Of a DNA stretch of 64,000 bases, positions 58,276 through 64,000 are shown in pieces; positions within the stretch are counted from its first letter, which is position 1; each line of letters opens with the position of its first letter. Location: assembly GCA_961205875.1 (NCBI GenBank), contig OY540821.1, forward strand, positions 13,454,001 through 13,518,000, written 5' to 3'. The notes below the pieces were generated by a model. It worked only from the letters and a program-made list of their open reading frames with translations. It was not told where the DNA came from and did no database searches. This DNA comes from Sialis fuliginosa. Taxonomy: Eukaryota > Arthropoda > Insecta > Megaloptera > Sialidae. The translations under genes and the position numbers were made by a program.

Positions 58276-59602
58276 ATCGAAGATATGTTAATAAAATAAA
58301 TAAATTTTGAATGAAACACGTTTTTTAAATAATAAAAAAATGTTTTATTTATTTAAAAAATAAATATATGCCATAACATATAAACTATGAGTTATTTTAC
58401 AACAGACAGAAATAATGTAGCAAATTCAAACTTCTATTGCTACCAGAAAAGGACAAAAAGCCTTTGTTCATAAATGTAAATATACATAAATTGTTACAAT
58501 ACTGAATATCATATATACAATATTTCCTAGAATTCAAATTACAGGGGACTATGTATGTCTACTACGTACAATATCTCAACAAAGAACATACAATTTATGT
58601 GAATTTTTAATAAATTTCAACAAAGGTACCTATTTTAAAATGAATTAACTTAAAAGACATCTTGAAATTAATATAATAAAACCCATTTAATTGTGCACTG
58701 ATTTGAAATTTAGCTCATTATAATATCTTTTCTCAATCGGTTATCATTATGGGTTGCGGGGACGGGGAGTAAAGTAATTAGTTAATAGGGTTATTAAAAG
58801 AGAAATGATATTGATATTCGTAATGAAAATACCAAAACGTTTCCAGGAATAATGTTTGTTTTATAGAGAGAGATAAAGAGAGAATAATGAAGAGAAGATA
58901 GACAATTTGTAAATTAATGAAATGTATCATTCATATAATGTATATATTAATTAATATTACCAATTGCAATTCATCGTAATTTAAATATCTATGCATCCTA
59001 TTAAATTTCAATGAGTCCGTTTTTTAATCATAATTAATATTAATGAGAACCAGAACTATTCACTTTATTGTTGCATCATAATTCAATCACATTTTTTTTT
59101 CGTTTTGACAAACCTGTTAAATTATCAATATTAATATTTAATGCATTATATTGATAGGTATAAACGTTGACGTTATGTTGGTTTTTTGAAATTCAGTAAT
59201 TTATTGTTTTTACTATTTTAAACCCTCGCTTAAAGCACAATTATCAATTTAATAATTAATATCAATTACATAATGCATTATATGCAATTAATATATTACA
59301 TTCATAAACCTCTTAATGTGGCATTAAATATGTATGTATGTATATATAATAGAAACACTGAACCAAATTAAATACATATTTATAACCTAAGTACATACAC
59401 AATTTACTAATACCTGATTAGATTTTTTTAAATTTAATTTGAAAGTGTTCTTTTTAGAATGTCATTAACAAAAATCCAAGTATTATGTCATTTTCTAAAA
59501 AATAAAAAAATATTAGAATAAACCAGAAATTTTTTTTATAGATAATAACATTTCCACAAATTTTTTTCGATTATTCGATTATATTTTATTTTAATTTTCT
59601 AA
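58276..59602. other. AT-rich non-coding stretch, nothing recognised
   Basis: Only AT-rich sequence with TATG microsatellite-like bits near 59330-59345. Confidence 0.5.
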
Positions 59603-59711
59603 TAAGGTACTGGTACCAGTCTTGGATCATACCCCAGTATTGAATTATTGTTTAATTAAATGTACTAAATTAGAAATATTTGTTGATATTTGATTACAGC
59701 CATTACTAACT
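59603..59711 (-). mobile_element. Terminus of the 31433-31874 MITE family
   Basis: AGGTACTGGTACCAGTCTTGG at 59606 and the next ~100 bp match the complement of 31770-31874 closely (TACCCCAGTATTGAA, ACTAAATTAGAAATATTTGTTG). TA precedes the terminus. The opposite end is missing. Confidence 0.7.
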
Positions 59712-61590
59712 CTTAAAGAGGCCATGACCTATTATGATTTCACCGTTTTGGTTTTTGGAGCATTCATAAACCGACACACAGATGTTATCAATTTTGATTT
59801 TTTTAAATAATATTCTGTACTTTTTATATTATTATAAAAACGTCAAAATAAAAGTTATCCTTTATAAAATTCTACCTACTTTAAAGTTTTTAATGTATCG
59901 CATGTCAATAGCTTTATTTCTTGCCAAGAAGAAAATCAAAACAGATAAAGTATGATAAGTACAAATACACAAGATACATCAACCCCAATGATAAACAGAA
60001 AAACCGAAACAGAAAGCCTTATAAACATTTGATCCTTTCTAATTCTGTGAATGTGACATGAAGGATCAACTCTATCTATTTAAATGTGTCAGACAGAACG
60101 AGACAAAATATATACGTAATGTATATATTTGATATTTTTTCTTCTTTTGTCTAGTTAACATCATTCAAAGACTGAGACGCCGAAGGCTGTTAGTGTCAAC
60201 ATCTTGTTTGCAAAAGTTTTACCCTGAATAATATGCAAGTTTCCTGAAACCTTTCTTTTTCCCTTTTTCTCTCCCTTTTTGCATCTTGGAAAATTGATTA
60301 TTTATAACGTGTTCAGAACTTTTGGGGGTCAATTTCAATGTGTATATGTGTATAATAAATTCTTATTCGTGTGTTTGAAATTTTTATGAATACATAAATA
60401 AATATTTTTGTATATTTTACATATTTTACTAATACCGTATATATTTTCGATTGTGATTTATAAATTAAATTAGTTTTATCAAAAAGATTTTATAACAAAG
60501 GGAAAATTAAAGATTTTCCTTCATTAAGAACGCTATATCAAATGTCTTATTCATGCAAAAAAGAAAACCAAAACAAATTGATTTCAAATTATAATCCACT
60601 CAAATCAAACAACGGGAAAGAATTATCTCGTATAAATGATACCGGAGAATGATATTATGGGATAATTCCATTTTCATCGAAAATTATTATTTATTCAGAC
60701 AACTTGGTTTCGCTTCTAATAGATTAAAAATTGCTTGGCATTAAATTCGAATCAGAACAGTGGAAATCTTGGCGATCGGCGAACGTGAAGTAAATAAATT
60801 ATGTATACGAGATTGGTTTGTAGTATCCGTTATCTGTGTTAACTTTAATGCTTTGGATTTTATTTGTTTTCCCTTTCATGTTGCTAATTGTAAAGTTCAA
60901 AACACTTTATTATATCAGCCAGCTTAATGTTTAAATTGCTTCATAATTATTTTTTAATCGCCGTGTGTGAATTATAATTAGAGTTGGAACGAATATTCGG
61001 CAATATTTATAACAATAATAAAACCGAATCCCTACCACGATTGAACCCTCACCCACAATTCCCATTAACACGGCCACCTTGTTCGTCTTCACCCTGCTAT
61101 GATCGGCCCATTAGCATCCTCCCACTCCCTCTTGTGTCCCTGTCATCCTAACAAAAAACAAAACAAAACAAATACACAACACGAAGAGCTGTCGGAAAAG
61201 GCCAAGTAACAGTCGACATATATGTCATGAAGAAAAAAAACCGAATACTGTGAAAAACTAATAGATAATTTTTTGTCTAAGACTATTTTTGTATAAAAAA
61301 CGTATGCTGCTTTATACATGAAAATATTCAGTACAAATTAAAATATGAAAGGTTAAGAAGTCAAATTGTATTTTTTTTTGATGTAGTATTCTTTATTCAT
61401 ATTTTAATCAAACTATAAAAACAAACAACACCGTTCGCATACCATTTTTGATGCCAAAACTGAACAGATTTTTTTTTGTATAAGCAAGCGATAACGAATT
61501 TTTTGAAGCAGCATTGTTGAACATAACATAAGTAACTGGCCATAATATAATAAAATATGATTTTCAAATAGAACAAAAAAACTTCGTTTA
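59712..61590. other. AT-rich stretch with a C-rich patch
   Basis: About 61040-61150 is C-rich (CACGGCCACCTTGTTCGTC, CCTCCCACTCCCTC) with no coding support; otherwise nothing is recognised. Confidence 0.45.
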
Positions 61591-61597
61591 TCTCATG

Positions 61598-61696
61598 CAG
61601 GGCCGTAACTACCACCGGGGCAGCCGGGATATTGCTCCGGGTCCCTGAACAATCACTTGCTGCCCCGGGGCCACAGAACCTCTAGTTACAGCCCTG
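61598..61696. mobile_element. hAT-type MITE, 99 bp, GC-rich
   Basis: It starts CAGGGCCGTAACTA and ends TAGTTACAGCCCTG, a 14-bp inverted repeat with one mismatch. The internal CCACCGGGGCAGC and GCTGCCCCGGGGCC also pair, so the whole element folds. The flanks ATCTCATG and CTCTCAAG match at 6 of 8 positions, an eroded target duplication. It has no coding capacity. Confidence 0.8.
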
Positions 61697-61704
61697 CTCT
61701 CAAG

Positions 61705-62612
61705 TCTAACTTAATTATGATATGTACTATAATCTCCCTGCAATCAACATGTGTCAGTTTTCTAGCGTGGTGGTGAGAAAAGCCATTATGAAAACTATAC
61801 ATCACAAGGTATTAAAAAAATGAGCTAAAAAGTTTAATTAACATGAATCTGCAAATCAACCTTTCGAAAGTTGATCGATTCTCGGCTACGCCAAGCTTAA
61901 TTTTTTTATCACCACTTCAATAGTTCATATCTTTAAATATATTACATTTTAAAATGTTACAATATAATTTCACATGACCACAGTATAAAGTATTGTCTTT
62001 ACTCAATTTTATTTAACTCTTGTTGACAAATGAAACAATATGATACCATTAACTAAATTGATTTGTCTGTGGCAATTTGAATATTGCATAACTTCAAGAT
62101 TGTGTCTGTTTCGATAGCTTTTGTAGTAAAAACTAGTCTGCTGCAAACTAGATGTTGGTCGATCGTAACGTAAGTATAAATTCAGGTTTTATCAACAAAA
62201 ACCATTTGTCTGATGCATTTGGAAGAGATTTGTCCCAGAGCGTATTTAAGCGAACATCCATTTTTCAATTTAGTGTCGGATTTAAGTATATTATAACAGG
62301 ATTGTTGAAAGATATTTTACGTTTAAAGAAGAGATCTAACGTTCATATGATCTTGCAAATGTATATTGAGGTTTCTCAAGGTTGTATCTTCACAAATAAT
62401 ACTGTCATACGTTCATTTTTATAAGAACTTCGATAAACGGTAAATATCATTATTTAAATTCGGATGCATTGGCGTTTGTTTATCTGTGATTTGATGTAAT
62501 TAATAAAAAGATAGATCTTGGTCAGATTATTATAATTTTTACTATATATAAATATACAATATATGTGTGTGTATGTATACTACATGGAAGATTTTGTTGG
62601 TATTTGGTCATT
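61705..62612. other. Non-coding stretch with one unassigned open frame
   Basis: The plus frame 62152-62424 starts at TTG in an unremarkable context (MLVDRNVSINSGF if translated with M). It includes a donor-like AAC|GTAAGTAT at about 62170. Residues are not AT-bias extremes, but no domain is recognised. The first in-frame ATG is at ATGATC near 62347. I do not call a gene. Confidence 0.25.
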
Positions 62613-63575
62613 CAGTGACGAAACGTCCATGGAAGCAGGGGAAGCAGTGCTTCCCTTATTTTATGAGTAAATTAATACAAATCTGTGTTTTCAGTTAATA
62701 AATAATTTAAAAATATTATTAGAATATTCGTCTTTATGCGCAACTTAAACATTTTAGACGCTCAATTACACAACTATAATACCTATATGTCTTATTTTCT
62801 TGTATTTTAGTCGATATTTGTATGACGAGTTGAAGTTCACTGCAGAAAATTTCACAAAAAATTTTGAATTTTTGATTTCGTTAAAAGTATGTTTATTGTA
62901 TAGAAAATGACGTGAAAAGTTGAATGCTTCAAACCGCAGCTCTGTATCTCAAACCGTTCTCGAGATATAGCTTCTCAAAGTTTTATTTTTTTCAAATTTT
63001 TTGAGAAAAAAGGCCATAACTTTTGAACGCGTAGTCGGAATTGATTTTAGTTGACGGATTTGAAATCAGCGCGTCAAAATCTATATAATGACATGTATAA
63101 TACCTTAAAACTTGAAAAAAAAAATTTCGCGAAAAATCGAAAAAATTCAAAGGGGTATACCTTAAAAAAATGTCGATTTTTGACCAAATTTTTTTTGTCG
63201 GATTTTAAAGTATTATACATGTCATTATATAGATTCTGACACGCTGATTTCAAATCCGTCAACTAAAATCAATTCCGACCACGCGTTCAAAAGTTATGGC
63301 CTTTTTTCTCCAAAAATTTGAAAAAACTAAAACTTTGAGAGGCTATATCTCGAGAACGATTTGAGACACAGACCTGCGGTTTGAACAGTTCAACTTTTCA
63401 CGCCATTTTCTATACAAAAAACATACTTTTAACAAAATCAAAAATTCTTCATTTTTTAGTGAAATTTCCTGCAACTCGTCATACAAATATCGACTAAAAT
63501 ACAAGAAAAAAAGACGTAGAATCATTTAATTACTATATAAATATATAAGAATTTATTTAAAAAAGTAAAAGCTTG
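62613..63575 (+). mobile_element. Palindrome-core transposon, copy 3
   Basis: It starts CAGTGACGAAACGTCCATGG, followed by GAAGCAGGGGAAGCAGTGC, the same as copy 1 but missing part of its short palindrome. About 30 bp of the left unique region present in copy 1 (TCAAAAATAGCATTTAATAT) is deleted. Then come the palindrome 62789-63516 and the tail TTATTTAAAAAAGTAAAAGC. Homology with the family's right part continues to about 63620 (GAACTTAAGATGTTTCATAA). The right terminus is not present. Confidence 0.8.
62789..63516. repeat. ~730-bp near-perfect palindrome (copy 3)
   Basis: Same arms and same spacer direction as copy 1. The mirror-image 62-codon frames at 63051-63239 (+) and 63074-63262 (-) are palindrome artefacts. 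A short internal deletion near 63470 (CTGCAACTCG) breaks perfect symmetry. Confidence 0.95.
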
Positions 63576-63626
63576 AACTTAAGATGTTTCATAACTAATT
63601 TTGTTTTGTTAATAGGAGTATTAGAA

Positions 63627-63660
63627 AGTCTCGTGACTCCCATTGCAAATATTTTTATTA
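63627..63660 (+). repeat. Single arm of the 18064-18173 MITE family
   Basis: TTAGAAAGTCTCGTGACTCCCATTGCAAATATTTTT matches the right arm of the 18.06-kb element. It lies just beyond the truncated end of palindrome copy 3. Confidence 0.5.
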
Positions 63661-64000
63661 AGTAAAACATGTTGAACGTATCAGTAAAAATCCCATCAAA
63701 ATCGGTTCAGTAATTCAGACAAAATTTCTAAAAACTATCAAAATGGATATAAAACGATACACTAGTGGTTAAACTTCTTACTACATAATCAAGTAGTCTT
63801 GATAGCAAAATTAACAACTGAGAATCTCATACTTGATTATATTTGTGTATAAGTATGAGTAGTGGGATGGACGGTGAGGACGGAAAGGATGTTGAGGAGA
63901 GCGGGGGAGGGGGGGGGGGGGTTACCATCTTGACTCTCCGGTATCCTGAGAACGAATTACGTCCCGACAATCTATTATTAATTCAGAGCTCGCATCTCTC
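63661..64000. other. Window end: repeat tail and G-rich patch
   Basis: AAAAATCCCATCAAAATCGGTTCAGTAATTC at about 63685 resembles a non-LTR 3' tail. From about 63855 to 63995 the sequence is GC-richer, with a G13 run at 63909-63921 and GACTCTCCGGTATCCTGAG. No gene is supported. Confidence 0.35.

Noticed and set aside
1..64000. tRNA, rRNA, CRISPR arrays, bacterial promoters or ribosome binding sites
   Set aside because: No B-box-like GGTTCGA(A/T)TCC in a cloverleaf context, no rRNA-like sequence, no regularly spaced direct repeats with unique spacers. The sequence is eukaryotic in character.
1..64000. Endogenous virus or toxin genes
   Set aside because: No frame with polymerase, capsid, integrase or toxin-like motifs was seen.

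Overview
The window reads as nuclear DNA from an animal, most likely an insect, and looks like gene-desert or large-intron sequence. It is strongly AT-rich, has no ORF with a recognisable conserved protein, and shows eukaryotic splice-type signals. It is dense in short non-autonomous DNA transposons with 8-bp target duplications (hAT type) and in fragments resembling the conserved 3' tails of insect non-LTR retrotransposons. Species and chromosome cannot be read from the sequence; Lepidoptera is possible from the retroelement tails, but this is not established.

I see no rRNA, tRNA, CRISPR array, operon or intact transposase, and no viral gene. Nearly all ORFs are chance openings, many without an ATG. 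The best gene-like signals are weak. On the minus strand there is a GC-rich, CpG-rich block at 37826-37960 that holds an ATG-initiated 16-codon exon ending at a strong GTAAGT donor. About 7.4 kb further along the same strand, at 30431/30430, there is a textbook recursive (ratchet) splice site: branch-point-like CTAAT, pyrimidine tract, CAG|GTGAGT. On the plus strand, 10864-10993 is a short open frame preceded by a strong acceptor and followed at once by AATAAA. GC-rich islands at about 895-1000, 3705-3850, 13084-13365 and 44353-44727 may be exons, promoters or conserved non-coding elements.

Layout of repeats. 0-16 kb: isolated MITE-type inverted repeats, a 132-bp hAT-type MITE (7367-7498), a 130-bp tandem duplication (12511-12780) and GC islands. 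16.9-24 kb: two oppositely oriented copies of a family built around a ~740-bp near-perfect palindrome (third copy at 62.6-63.6 kb), with an 18.06-kb MITE and a 560-bp hAT-like element between them. 25-34 kb: a TIR element, retroelement 3' tails (one carrying a nested 107-bp hAT-like MITE), the ratchet site, a mariner-like MITE and a purine-rich hAT-like MITE. 36-46 kb: a pogo-like MITE, three copies of a palindromic family, the candidate first exon, several hAT ends and a 375-bp GC-rich open stretch. 46.9-55 kb: an 872-bp hAT-like element, a ~141-bp tandem repeat with internal hairpins, a 213-bp hAT-like MITE, a 296-bp inverted repeat, a near-perfect 57-bp-arm hairpin and a recent 163-bp tandem duplication. 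58-64 kb: single hAT and MITE ends, a 99-bp GC-rich hAT-like MITE and the third palindrome element.

The strongest unexplained object is the palindrome family. Three copies in one window each fold into a ~350-bp stem and would give a long double-stranded hairpin RNA if read through. No pathway-level system of cooperating genes is visible.
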